Assembly: GCA_026745465.1 (NCBI GenBank)
Contig: JACYXH010000826.1
Span: forward strand, 3,462,792-3,526,791
Direction: 5' to 3'
DNA length: 64,000 bases
Source of the DNA: Lota lota
Taxonomy: Eukaryota > Chordata > Actinopteri > Gadiformes > Lotidae
A program made the position numbers and the translations under genes. The notes below the pieces were generated by a model. The model ran no database searches and was not told where the DNA came from. It worked only from the letters and a program-made list of their open reading frames with translations. Positions 48,203 through 60,415 of the stretch are shown here, in pieces. Every line of letters begins with the position of its first letter. Positions within the stretch are counted from its first letter, which is position 1.

Positions 48203-49320
48203 AGTCTCTCAGCCGCATGTCCTTTACAGGCCAACTTGCAAGAGTGCAGAAGTGAGTTTACCATTAACATATGCAAGGCTGAATGCTTATTCTCTCCTGG
48301 AGGTTTTCCACTTCTCCTTACTAGGTTACCTAGCCTAATCTACAGTCGAGAGCTCTTAGTATAAGGTAGGGTCCTTATTGACTGGGGCAGCTCAGTGTTT
48401 GTGTAATTGTCATCTATAATAACTAAAACAAACATTTAGCAACCTAAAATGGCTGATCATTTCTAGTTTATAGAAAATGTTTAAACGTATCTATAAACAT
48501 TTATCCATTCTTTTGATTCTTTTTAATTGGGCTATACGGACGTACATATGTGTTATTTAACTTAACGCAGGCACCGGTTTACAGCTGACCACCCAATCAG
48601 GCCACACACAGTCATCTGTCGGTCAGGAGCCTTTGAGTGACAGCTCTATGAACAAATGGTGAGTTTACTGTTTACTGTTGAGTCAGAGTGGCCCACCAAA
48701 GTGCTGCTGGAACTGTTTTTCATGACGACCATGGCATTCTTAGAATGACAATGGAACCAGGGCTCAAAAGAGGATTGCCTTTATTGAGTATCATAATAAT
48801 CAGTAGGATTTATTAGTGCAGAAGAATAAATAGGTCACGTGACACCTATTTCTTCAGCTGCCAATCAGTTTGAAAATGGCAATTAACAGGCACCTCGACA
48901 AAATATCACGCAAAAATAATACAGCACACAAGTGGGGATTGTTCTAGTTCTCAGGTCATATCTTATTGTATGCAACTAGTGGTTAATGAAATGCTCATGT
49001 CTAATTATCATTGAAGGGAAGATAATGTTGCACAACATGGACTCACGTAAATCCTTAACTCACCACTTAAACAGCCATGCTATCCACGCTGTGTTCCGGC
49101 CTTGAATGCCTATATCATCCAGAGAGGATGGAGGAGGTGGCAGAAGCACATTTTCTGTTTGTTTGTTTCTCATCCAATTGTACGGCTTGACTCTTATGGC
49201 TGGATACTTAATTAAAGTACTTCAGCCTTTAAGAGAGAGCGATGGGGAGAATTTGACAATTGTAAATTACAGGCGCACCAGGAATAGCTTTTAAAGTACA
49301 CCACACAAACAAATGAATGT

Positions 49321-49321
<1 letters not shown>

Positions 49322-49362
<41 letters not shown>
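49322..49362. repeat. (GT)n microsatellite
   Basis: A GT run of about 40 bases followed by diverged GCAT/GTGT-rich DNA to 49,442. Confidence 0.95.
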
Positions 49363-49366
<4 letters not shown>

Positions 49367-50681
49367 CCATGCATTCATGCACGTGTGTGTGTGCGTGCAT
49401 GCGTACGTATATGCATGCGTGTGTGTGTACATGTGTGTGTGTTTCTGTTGTCTCTGTGCCCTCTGCCGGTTCTATTAGACATAGTTGGCACAGGAAAATA
49501 GAATATTCCCATTGAATGACCATGGATGGACCAATGGACCACCTGGACCAATGGATCATGATGCTGTTGTTTGGACCTGTTAAGGAACAAGTCCTGTTAA
49601 GTCACTGTTGTTGATGAAAATCATTCATGGTTATTTGTATATGATGTGTAATGGTCTGTACAATGTAGCATCTAAGTGCAACTAATTTGTGCAGTCTAAT
49701 CAACCAAAAATCAACCATTCTGTTTGAAAATCCACTATCCCCTTTGGCATTTGCAATTCATATTGAATGATGCTGTGTATATTTATGAAGCATATCGGAG
49801 TATGCTATGTGAAGAAAAGGAACATTAGGGCAATTGTGAATGCGTCATGGACACACGGGTACGGTGATGGACAGTCACGTGCTGCTCATGATGGTTAACC
49901 GTGTGTCCTTGTGGATGGAACATAACAGCACTGGCATCATTTATCAGGAGGGGGGAGGATGATTCCAATGGAGTACACGTTCCTATGGAAAAAATGCTTC
50001 TGAGAAAAACAATGCTGCTTTTTATTAGTTTTTACTTCTTAGTATTCTATGTTAGACTACAACACATCTCTATTAGCATACAAATGCAAAGAAAGAACCA
50101 TGCACATAGTGAAAATATAATCGAAAAACCAACAGGGTAGGGATGTTAATTCCTCTGCCAAAATTGGATGTTGGAAATGGGCAAAATGTAAGTAAAATAT
50201 AAAATTCCTGAATTCAGGGAAATTCAATGTGCAGATTGCACTGGAGCAGAACTAATCGCAAGATGGGACTGAACCAAACCCTCTGCAGGGAAGCTGTTGT
50301 TTCCGGCGGCTTCGTAAGGGCCAAGCGATACCTGGATCCATTAAATAGCTTACACACTGTGACAGATGTGATTGGTTGTGAGCTTGTCCACTTGGTCATA
50401 CTAATAAGGGAGAAAAAATGGAAATATGCAAATCAATATTTATAACCAACAAAACACATTCAGCCTTTATTCTTTATAGGCTAAGATATATCCAATATTG
50501 GTCGGGCTTCAATAATCAGTTTATACAAAATGTAATATTTTATATGTATATTATTTTTTGTATAAATACAATTATACAATATATAATGTATAATGCATCA
50601 GTGCTGTCCATGATGGAAACTGTCCTATAATTAATATTAGGTTATGTTGTTATGTTTGATCTGTTTCCCTGTCAATTATTT

Positions 50682-50704
50682 AAATAATAATAATAATAAT
50701 AATA

Positions 50705-50737
<33 letters not shown>

Positions 50738-50740
50738 GTT
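50682..50740. repeat. (AAT)n-(ATT)n self-complementary microsatellite
   Basis: An ATA/AAT trinucleotide run (about 50,682-50,705) switches directly to TTA/ATT (to 50,738). The whole is an inverted repeat with stems of over 20 bases and essentially no loop. Confidence 0.93.
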
Positions 50741-51240
50741 TTTGGTGTTTTTCACCCTCATTGCCCTAATTGGAAAACATTTATTTAATTTCCTATAACC
50801 TACATCTGTAATTAGTGTAATCTACATTGAGTGACAAGAATGTACAGTTATGTAAGGCATAATCTTAAGGATTTAAAGCTTACTGTAATATGGTTGAACT
50901 CGGACGATAATGCTAAATAACCATTGGCAAAGTGGAAAATGTGTATTTCTTGAAAATACACGCCTGATGATGCCTAGCCTAAATGATATAGCCTTATTGA
51001 ATATTAAATATGGAAATGTTTCCCTGCATTGTAAAACTCAGCCACTGGTACTTCCATTACTTTGGACTCCTTTAGGTTGTCACTCGGATACTTCACAATG
51101 TATTAGTCGTAGGACTACTTTCAAGTGGTTTTCTTGCTTGTGAACCAAAAAAATTAAAATAAATTAAAAAAAGCCCAACTTTCACGAGACTCCAACCATG
51201 TCCCGTCCTGTTTTACATGTGTCAGCCCTCTAGTCCCTCC

Positions 51241-51448
51241 CCGACTCACTGCTGCTCCCAACCCGTGCCCAGCTCTGAGACCCGCCGCTGCAACCGCAGT
51301 CTGTCAACGTAGCCATATTGTTAGACGAGGGCAGACGAGTTCCGATCCTTACCTTGGGGTTGGGAAGAGTATACATTTTCACCTAGTTTGGAATACAACG
51401 GAGTTCAAACTTACTTGGAAGTTTCCCGAACCGCAAAGTGATCGTCGG
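51241..51448 (+). other. Candidate non-coding first exon and promoter
   Basis: A GC-richer block in AT-rich surroundings ends in a good splice donor, CGTCGG|GTATGT, at 51,448/51,449. No open frame from an ATG reaches the donor convincingly, so it would be a 5' UTR exon on the + strand. In human, PLEKHF2 lies next downstream of NDUFAF6 in the same orientation, and to my knowledge its coding sequence is in its last exon after a long intron. This block would fit a plekhf2 first exon, but nothing in the window proves it. Confidence 0.35.
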
Positions 51449-52871
51449 GTATGTGCTTTCCCCTCATCAAAACGGTCTGTTTTGTTGTGTCGAAGCAGTT
51501 TTGGTCATGTTAGCGTTTTACTTTTTCCATTCAGGCTAGCACAAGCTAACAGGCGGAGTGAGGGACATTGGACTACACTGGCCAAACGAAGCCAGCAGTT
51601 AGCTGCAGTAGCACTCCTAAGCCTTCATAAAAGAGTATACAGATTGGTTGATGACTGTAGTGCTCAACGGAAGCATCTAGACCATCTTAGTCTCACTAAG
51701 AATGGACAAGACTGCTTTATTTTTGTCCGTAATGCACTTCTCTAACTTTCAAACCTGCTACTCGATGGCAGAAGTGAAACACTGCCCAAGATATAGTGTT
51801 TAATAAACTGTGTTGACTCGTTGAGCTCAACAGGAGAACAACATGGTTCTAAGGCAATACTACTTTATAGGCTTACAACACCTATACATTTCTAATACAT
51901 ACATAAATAAATACATATAGGCCTACGTATTTCATAGCTTTATTCGGGTATGAGTCACTGGTGTCAACGTTGGTAAACATCCATTCGAGGGGTTGTTTAC
52001 GAGGGAACGCCAGTACTAATTTTAAACCTTCTGTGTGATTACATACAGCGACAACTAGTCGGTCAGAGTATTTCAGGTCACCTGAGCATCATTCTTATTG
52101 GCTGTGACTATATAACTTATCACTCTACCATGCATCTTGCCAAACAGAATGGTTTTATGTTTTCAACTTGTTTTCCTTCAGATCGTTCACCTTCTAAAAT
52201 AGTTTTTTTTTTTTTACTAAGAATAAGTGCAACCATTCTATATAAAATGTATCATGCACTTATGTAGTTAGTCATTGTTCAAATGAATGGTTATTCATTA
52301 AAATTGTAATACCCCGTTTATTCCATAAGCGCTCATTGGACCAGGGATCATTGCATGGAAAATGCCTTCTACTTTTAAAATTCACATACAGCGAAGCATG
52401 ATTCCCCCTATTCACATAAATGCCAGACCGTTTCTGGCGTAGGTCAGACTCAGGTCTGGAGGTAGGATAGTGGAGCCTTCCTGATAAAGACTGATGGCAA
52501 ACGCAAGCCTATCCTTGTGTGTGTTGTTTCTGTGTGCCTGATCTATTAACTTGTTTCCAGTTAATAGGAAATTGATGTAATTTAGTTCAACCTTACCTCA
52601 TAATGACACTGGCCTTTTCAGAATATATGTTAGCAAGATTAAAGAAGTAAGCTTATCTGGTGAACCCTTAACATCAAGAATCACTGTACTGCTCCTGTTT
52701 ATAAATGGTGATTGTACTGATAGACCAATACTACAGGGGTATTTCATAAGCAGAGGTGCCTATGGTGGATAGGATTGTACTCCATTAAAATTGTCTTCTG
52801 TCTCACTTGCACACATTACCACATACGGATACGGAACACATGATGTAGGCCTAAAAGACTTAACAGTTGTC

Positions 52872-53057
52872 TTAAAGGTCCAATGTGTAGAATTATCCCC
52901 TCCCCCTGCCCTTCCCAATGACTACAGTGGCCAGTACCGGCCTGTATTGTGTAAGGTGCTGGTTGGTATTCTCATTTTGCGAAAAAGCAACATATATCAT
53001 ATTTCTGCAAAGTCCTTTCCACTAGATGCCACTAACATCTACACACTACACCTTTAA
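52872..53057. mobile_element. MITE with 19-bp terminal inverted repeats
   Basis: The left end TTAAAGGTCCAATGTGTAG and the reverse complement of the right end, TTAAAGGTGTAGTGTGTAG, match at 16 of 19 positions. The element is 186 bases, non-coding and a familiar type of fish MITE. Its right terminal repeat closely matches the start of the element at 3,628, suggesting they share a transposase source. Confidence 0.8.
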
Positions 53058-56000
53058 AGAAGGTGTACGAGAACTGGAGATGATTCAGTCTCAGGTGTAT
53101 TGAGAGTATCTAATCAGCTGGTTTCCCATGGCTCCTTCATTCACAGTGGGGGAAGTTTACGTAGTTTGATTAGAATACAATATATCTTCAAACCAGTCAT
53201 GGCTACTGCAGTGTTTGGTGGCCATTAGGGCTGCATGTTGTATAAAATGTATTTGCAAATTTGAGTCATGGCTATGGCTCAAATATGGCATGGCTGGCTA
53301 TGTCCCTTTTTCAATGCAGCCATCACTTTTGTTCAAATTTGTAGTTTCTCATGTTCTTTTCTCACAGATGAAACTCATTTGTGTTAGCAGTCGATAATTT
53401 CCAACAAAAGTGATTCCTGCAGTTATTAAGTTACATAGTTTAAATTGAGAGCAAAAGTCATTATTGGGCCGGATAATTTAAGATGAACAAACTGCATTTT
53501 CTTTACTGTACAGTAAAATCAAATAGTTGTCATTGTTGAAGCATGGTAGAACCAGTTTTCCCAGAGCCAGGCTAGGTGAGCTGTTCCCTGCCTCTTGGGC
53601 AGGGCACCACTGCACCAGATCCTAAGGGCACCTCCCTGTAATCTAACATGCAAGCCCTCTAATCCAATAGGGTGCTGTGTATATAAATGGCTGCAGATTA
53701 CATGTGTACGCATAGACTACTTCCTGTCTGGACAGGATGTGTTCACCTCTGCTGGTTACAACCTAAGCTTAGACTCATTCACCTTGTTTAGTAAGCCTTT
53801 CTGTCCCTTCTATATTTATAGCATGCAATCAACAACATGATCTTTAAGAGGCTAACAAGACTAGCTCATATGTGGTGGAGGGATGTCATTTTCTCCATTA
53901 GAGTAGGAATGGTATGCATGCACATACTGACGTGCGTAAAGCCTGAGTGTTGTTCTACTGTCCTCTGTCTAGTTAATATTAAAATTGTTTACTCTAGTCT
54001 TTATTGCTGGGTCAGAGATCACTTCTATCATATCAGTATAGGCTGCAGCCAGACTTTTATAGAGAATTGAACTTCTCTATGGTGATCTGATTGGCAGAAA
54101 TAATAAGGTATTTCTTTCACATAGTCATTATTTACGTTAATGGGTTTGAGTTAACCTACGGATAAAAGAACTAGGCACTACATGCATAAATAGAGGGAGA
54201 GTAAACACCAATACAGACTGTTTTGTTGTTCAGAATGTCTGCCATTCTGGAAGGCTCATCAAAATGAGGGCAGACACTTTCTGTTATTAAAAAATATAGC
54301 AGTCATCACAATTTTAACTACACATTTAAAGGTTTTTATATATTCTTGTTAGAGTGCAATTCAAATGCCATTGCCTATTTCCATGTGATTGTTTTAAATC
54401 CATCTACTTAGCAGGCTGAACAGTGTAGTACTTAAAAACGTAGGCACACTTTGAGTTGAGAATTTACCTTGTGCTTATGTTCACATGCTTCATCTTAGTA
54501 CAAATCTGCACTGTTGCTATTGGTACAGCTTAGAGCATTGAGCTTTGTTTACTATATGCACGCTGCAGTGTTCACAATGTGTTGGCTAGTAACAAAAGTA
54601 CATATGTGTGGTTTTATAACTTACATTTGTGTCTGCACTGTCTTATCTATGCTGAAAGTAAAAAAGTTCATTTTAATCTTGATCCTTAGTCAGTGGTAAA
54701 GAATTAGCCATGGATCAAGTCAAGCAAATACAAGCAGTCAGCCATAAGAATTAACTTCTTCCTTGGAGAAACCACCTACAGTTGGTGGTGGAACTAGTGT
54801 TGGTATTGTAACACTGTAGGACATGTTTGAGACACTGAGTCATTTGTATGCCCAAACTCTGACTAAAAAAAGCAGAAGTGAATCCTCGATAAATAACCCC
54901 CCACAAGTCACCTCCCGATTGGCTGACCAGCGCTTACAAGAGACTGTATATTGGCAATGAGTTGATGCTTGATTAACTTGCACTATAATTTATATAATTC
55001 AAACTATAATACAGCAATTATACGATGAACCAGAGCTCTGAATGCATGCCAATGCCAATGTCATAGCATTTCAAACTATGATAAGCATAAAAAGACAGTA
55101 ATATTAACAGTGATATTACTAAACATTACTATGTTATTAACAGCAGTTATCCGTTTTGGTAGAACTTGATGTAAAAACATGGAGGCAAACAACTTTCCTT
55201 TCTGCGAATTCCGCTTTTATGACCTACATTTTAGTGACTTATGTGACTCTTCCAAATCTGAAGAGGTCATTTTTAGGTTGCATTGACGTATGCCAAATAC
55301 AAAGTTTGAGGCCATATAAACAATACAATGTTTGGAATTGTGTGGCGACATCGTGTGTAGGAGGTATGCGCTCAGCACCTCCCTACTGTCAACCGCATTT
55401 AAAGTGCAGCGTCAATTCCCCACGTTCCGAAAGATCAGCTAAATCAGCTTCCAAGCCAGCCCAGCCTTCTGCAAGGGATCCCAGACAAGCCCAAAGTCTC
55501 CTCTCAACAGAGGAGTGGATACACAACTGGCACAGGAGGGCTGTTTGTTTTAATATCTAATAAATGTGTAGGCTGTATCTAAATGTTTTTATTTTTTTAC
55601 ATGAACTAAAGTTAGTTAAAAATGATACCAGGTCATTTTAGTAAGGCTCAGCTATAATAACGAATTAATAAACTATACACAATCTAAAATTAAAAAGCTC
55701 TGCTTAAAGACGTTCCATGCAAATTAAACCCTCTCTGATAAATTATGATACTAAAGGTGTTGTGTAAATAGTGTCGGGAATCCGCCTATGGTTATATACT
55801 ACTGCTGCTTTAGTTTTTTCGACTTGGTAGCTCTTTTTGTATCTAGTAGAAACAGTAGGTCAGTATGCCTTTTAAAAGCAAAGAAAGGAATGTTTGAAAG
55901 ATGTTTTGACACATGCTGCTGGTCAGCGTTTAACCTGGGAATTTACTGATGTCAGCACGGTGGGACCAAATTACCATTTATTTTGTTAGCTGCTGTGACG

Positions 56001-58785
56001 GTTCAAAGCTAAAATTAGCCTCCCCTTGTGTTGGGTAGTTTTTCCAAAGGGAAATTACACTCTCACTCAGAAGAATTGAGCATCAGGTCTGCAGTCCAGT
56101 AGTCTCTAGATTAATTTCTAAAGTCTGATTGCAGAAGCGCTCAAATCTAGGTGAAATCGAGGGGCTTTTCTCTTTCTTTCACTTCATATTCCCCAGCTTC
56201 CTGCTCTACCATGGTCTTCAAGTGAAATTACTAGCCTACATTAGCTTGGACCTCAATGCATAGACCATCAGCCTTCAGTTTGTTTCAGCACCAAAATACT
56301 GTCACTCCTCAACTTTCTATTGAAGTAGACAACCTGCCTTCTTATTTTCTATGGTAGAGATGTGGTCTCCAACATGACATAGTGTTAAGTATCATTCATG
56401 GAGACCTCAGTCTATTATTAGAGTGATTAGTACCTCATGCCTCTCCCCAAACTGGTAGTGTGGTTTTCCCCCTCCTATGTGCTTTGATTGTATCTTGGTG
56501 AGGTGTGTATTTATGCGGTATGTGTTTAGAGACCTGTTTCAAGTATGTGACTTTCTTTGGATAGATTGAGTAGTTTCAACTGCTTTGTGGCTGGACATAT
56601 GACGATCTGTCCAATGCTGTAATGGGGATGCTCATCTTGATCTACTGTCAATTCAGGAGTGATAGTGAATTTTCAGTAGTCTGACAATACACACATCATG
56701 GGGAAAGCCGACCTTGCTAGGACAGTTGAGGTTCATGCTGGCCTATGTTGTCTTTCTCAGTTTTCTGTAGATTTCTTAAGGCATTTGGACATCTCCTCTT
56801 GTTTGATAAGGGATACACAACATGGTAATGTTAGATGATCTTGCCTATCCTGCACACCTTGGTTGCTTTATGTACTTCACTAAATTTGGATGCATATTTA
56901 ACTAACGAGCAAATGACACCTGGTGAGAAACATCTTTTGTTTGGACCAGTGGTGGCTAACTTTTCAGAGAAATCCAAAATAGTTAAGTGAGTGAGTATTG
57001 ACTTGTTTCACAAAAGTCTAATTGCAATGTAATTATTACCTGTCATATTCTCCCAATACTAGTCTTGATCCAAACACATTGCTGATCGATCGTGTAGTTG
57101 AAAGGATTTGGCCGGTTTGCTAAAACCCCAGATTAATTGTTGACATTGTCTACGTCCAGTTGTAAATCAGCCATGAATTTTGTTTAACTCTCCGCCTCTC
57201 GTGGTGTTCCGAAACTGGGCACTTTACGAGACATTTACAACTCGACATTTACCTGGGGTCCTAAACAAAAACGGCAGAATCCCTTATTCAATAACTAGCA
57301 AGATTGAGCTTGGTGTTTATGAGAGACTGTCTGACGATAGGGCTCAGAGATTAGGCTGTATTTTGGAGACAAGACTGGAGAAGAAGAAGAATGTTGCATG
57401 TTGGATGTTACAGTGAGATAAATGGTTATTTGATGAACATGACCATTTCAGCCCTAACCCTTGCAATTTCTATTAATTTGAATGAACACAAACAATTTCA
57501 GAATGTCTTATTTAGAAAGGCAGATTTTCAAGTTTTAAAAGCCAATAAACACTGCATTATTTCTTGCATAATAAAGGCAAAAGTGAATGTCATGGATCAT
57601 TCTCATTAGTGTGAACAGGGACTAGGGAATAGGTTGACGTTTTTGATAGCCTATTTCATTGTAGTCGTGGTGTCCAACACCCAGTCTTAATTAGCATACA
57701 TCATTATTCACGAGGCAGGTCACTATTTTGGGAATTATGCTGTTGCATCCGGCAACCCATTAATCGTCCTTTATCAGTAGCTGAGCATGTGTTAGCTTTG
57801 TGTAATTGTCTATGTTGACATGCAGGGTGCTGGTCTGTGTCCTCCAGTGTATAGTAGCATGCACAGGTTAGCCTCGAGCTAATTAGGGCTATGGATGAAA
57901 ATCATAAAAGCTATACAGGGTGAACCATTACTCCATCACATACAGATAGGAAAACCAGTTTATCTGGATGGAAAATGAAACCGGGCCTGAATTTCAGTGC
58001 GGGATTGCGGATGTTGCGCATCATTTAATTGATTTCCGCAAATCTAGCACGTATTATGAGGGAAATTCCCGCACACATTTAGAGTGATGTCTAATAATGT
58101 TCAGGCAACGTCGACTGGCCAGAACACTTGCACCGGTGCATAATGCGGGACAGGCTGCATCAGACCAACTGCCGCCCTTGAACGCACCTGGCGCGCTCTC
58201 TCTCCCTCTCTACAAGGCTACAAGCCCCCCTCTGCTGTTGCAGCATCTTTCGCTAGCATATGTAGCAGGCTTTCCACAGCTGTCTATAGACGAGGCGCAG
58301 CGCCTGCGCTAATGACCGACCGCCTCTCCAAACCACACAAATTCACTTTTCACAATATGTCAACAATGTGCGCGTTTGTTCATGTTAGCATCTGCATTCC
58401 ATTTCAATAGAAAATATTATAAATAACCATAAGCTATTATAAACCAAAGGCAAATTAATATAATACATCTATGAAATCAAAAAGTGTCTGGTCTCTGTAG
58501 AGACGGAGAGCTGACTTCTGTCTTATTACCTATACATTTCACATCCGATCATGACAAAACCCATCGATAATAGAATGTAGAAGCATTTGACTGATAACAA
58601 ATTTTAAATACATGTGAATGAAGCATTACACCGTACAGAACAAATGCGGCACCATTCACTTTAGCAGAACAGCTCAAATGCGCTACTGAGAATCATTTTC
58701 ACCAGCGTGAGTGTGTGCGTAATCCCTGCCTGTTTTGATGTGTGAACGTTCCACTCTGCTGCGAACGCAGATGGCGTTCTTTTCA

Positions 58786-58793
58786 TGACGTCA
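58786..58793. promoter_or_regulatory. Palindromic CRE (TGACGTCA)
   Basis: A full consensus cyclic-AMP response element within a CpG-richer patch (about 58,690-59,000) of otherwise AT-rich DNA. No exon was identified next to it. Confidence 0.3.
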
Positions 58794-59189
58794 GATTACC
58801 TTTTCCGAGGTAGTTTGATGTCACGACCAAGGGGCACCGGCGGCAGAGAACCAAGGGGACGATAAAGTTGGGCTTTTCGGACACTTATAGTATAACGCTG
58901 CTACTGTGTGTGTGGATGGTGAAGCTCCGTCTGAGCAGCGATGTATTTAATGTCCGCGTCTGAGTGAGGGTTAGGCTTCCCGGTCACCTATAGTATAACG
59001 ATACGGTGTGTGGTGCATTTCATATACAACATCGGTAATTATAATGCTCATAACAGATACACAACGACGGTACTAAAAAAGTATCATAAAGTTGGCGTGG
59101 GTTGTTACCATGGGGATAACACGCCACCCTCTTTCCTAAATGTTCAGCTCAAATAAATCACTTAGTGTTCGAATTGCAGCTGAAACAGT

Positions 59190-59798
59190 GGGCTCACTGG
59201 CTCTTTAAGTCACGATACGATATTATTGCGATTCTAAAATTCTTTAGTATTGCGATACATATATATGCAATTTCTTTTAACCTTTTTTCAACTGCAAATG
59301 ATGTCCCCAAAGGAAAACATTGTCAATATCTGTATCATTAAGGCCATCTTTGGATGGTGGCACATGAAGTGAGCCTTCAGGTTCGTCATATTCCCAGAGA
59401 ATTTTGTCTTCATACGACACTGCTTGCAAATCGCATGTGTCATATCCAGTCATTCGTCCCTTCCATGTTAAGAAATCCAAAATGAGTCCAGACGTTTGAT
59501 TTAAACGCGGACGGTGCGTCTCTAATTTCTTTCTCCGATTTCTCCATCTTCTTCGTAATGACCAACTTCCTCCCGCTGATGTCGCCTCTGCTGACCTGAC
59601 CTCACCAGAAAAACTCAGCACCATCTCGTGGACTGAAATAGCAATTGCTTTTATTATTCTAGTACCAAAATATTATATTTTTATTTAAAAATAGATATTA
59701 TAATCATCGATACTTGCCGTCCGTGTATCGATTCAATATCGCCTCGCAAAATATCGCGATACTATGCTGTATCGATTTTTTTTTTCCCCCACCCCTAG
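59190..59798. mobile_element. Repeat rich in ATCGATA/TATCG motifs
   Basis: The segment is bounded by CGATACGATATTATTGCGATTC on the left and TCGATAC...AATATCGC...TATCGATTTTT...CCCCACCCCTAG on the right. This is typical of a common fish repeat whose ends carry degenerate TATCG(A)TA arrays. A 115-codon open frame on the minus strand (59,277-59,624) shows no recognisable domain. Class not assigned. Confidence 0.5.
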
Positions 59799-60301
59799 TG
59801 AATAGAGTAAACATGCACAGCTCGTTTTAGAGACATTCTTTTTCTTTTGTTTTTACCGTTGCAGAGTGTTCGCCCATCAATGTTTTTAGTTGTAGACATA
59901 GATCTCTCATTTAGATCCAACATATAATATAATAATTATTATTATTTACTAACCCATGGTTAAAAGCCTACAAAAGCCTAATGCAATTGACGTAGGCCTA
60001 TTAGAATATGCTGTAGGCTAGATCTAGAGCCCTCTATATCACTTTGTTAGAGGAACCTACCAGCAGATTAAGCTAAAGCTATCATTTGAGTGTAATTTGT
60101 TAGAAATGGCAATGTAAAAATATCTGAAATGTAAAAATATCTGTTCCTAGTTAACTGTGCTGTATCAGGCAATTTAGATATTAGACCTCTCCTGATTAAT
60201 TTCCCACCGATCAGGTTTTCGTAACTGACTAACGTTAACACAAACGGCAGTGCCAGTGATCAATGTTAACAAAATTAACCCTCAGGACAGTAAGCAGTCC
60301 A

Positions 60302-60415
60302 AAGGCAAGTTTCATGCTAGCTGGCACAGAATATCCATGGCTCCAATTTATCAACGGTGAAATGAGGTGCTCTATTTGCAAAATGTACACAAGTAGTATC
60401 CAGGGATCCATGAAG
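60302..60415 (+). pseudogene. Frameshifted fragment of a hAT-transposase-like zinc-finger domain
   Basis: One frame reads SKGKFHASW and, after a frame change, the next reads EYPWLQFINGEMRCSICKMY. Together they match the layout K-x-K-F-x-x-x-W-L-x-x-(Y/F)-P-W-L-x-(3-5)-G-x-M-x-C-x-x-C, the N-terminal zinc finger found in hAT transposases and their domesticated relatives (C17orf113/ZMYM-type). The frame break and missing remainder indicate a relic. A GT follows MK at 60,415, so a decayed exon of a domesticated gene is an alternative. Confidence 0.45.

Larger units (their letters stand above)
44461..51240. other. Intergenic region upstream of the receptor gene
   Basis: No coding exon recognised on either strand. 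It contains (ATT)n at 44,623-44,652, long (CA)n at 45,045-45,126, (GT)n at 45.56 and 49.32 kb, GA-rich DNA at 46.9-47.1 kb, a 35-bp minisatellite at 47.4-47.8 kb, an AAGAC/AAGCC pentamer array at 48,165-48,202 and an (AAT)n(ATT)n palindrome at 50.7 kb. The remaining few kilobases appear unique and AT-rich, with nothing I can name. Confidence 0.6.

Noticed and set aside
55156..55560. 134-codon open frame
   Set aside because: No recognisable domain, unremarkable composition and no splice or promoter context; likely chance or repeat-derived.
59277..59624. 115-codon minus-strand open frame
   Set aside because: Lies within a TATCGATA-type repeat, and no known transposase or protein motif is visible.
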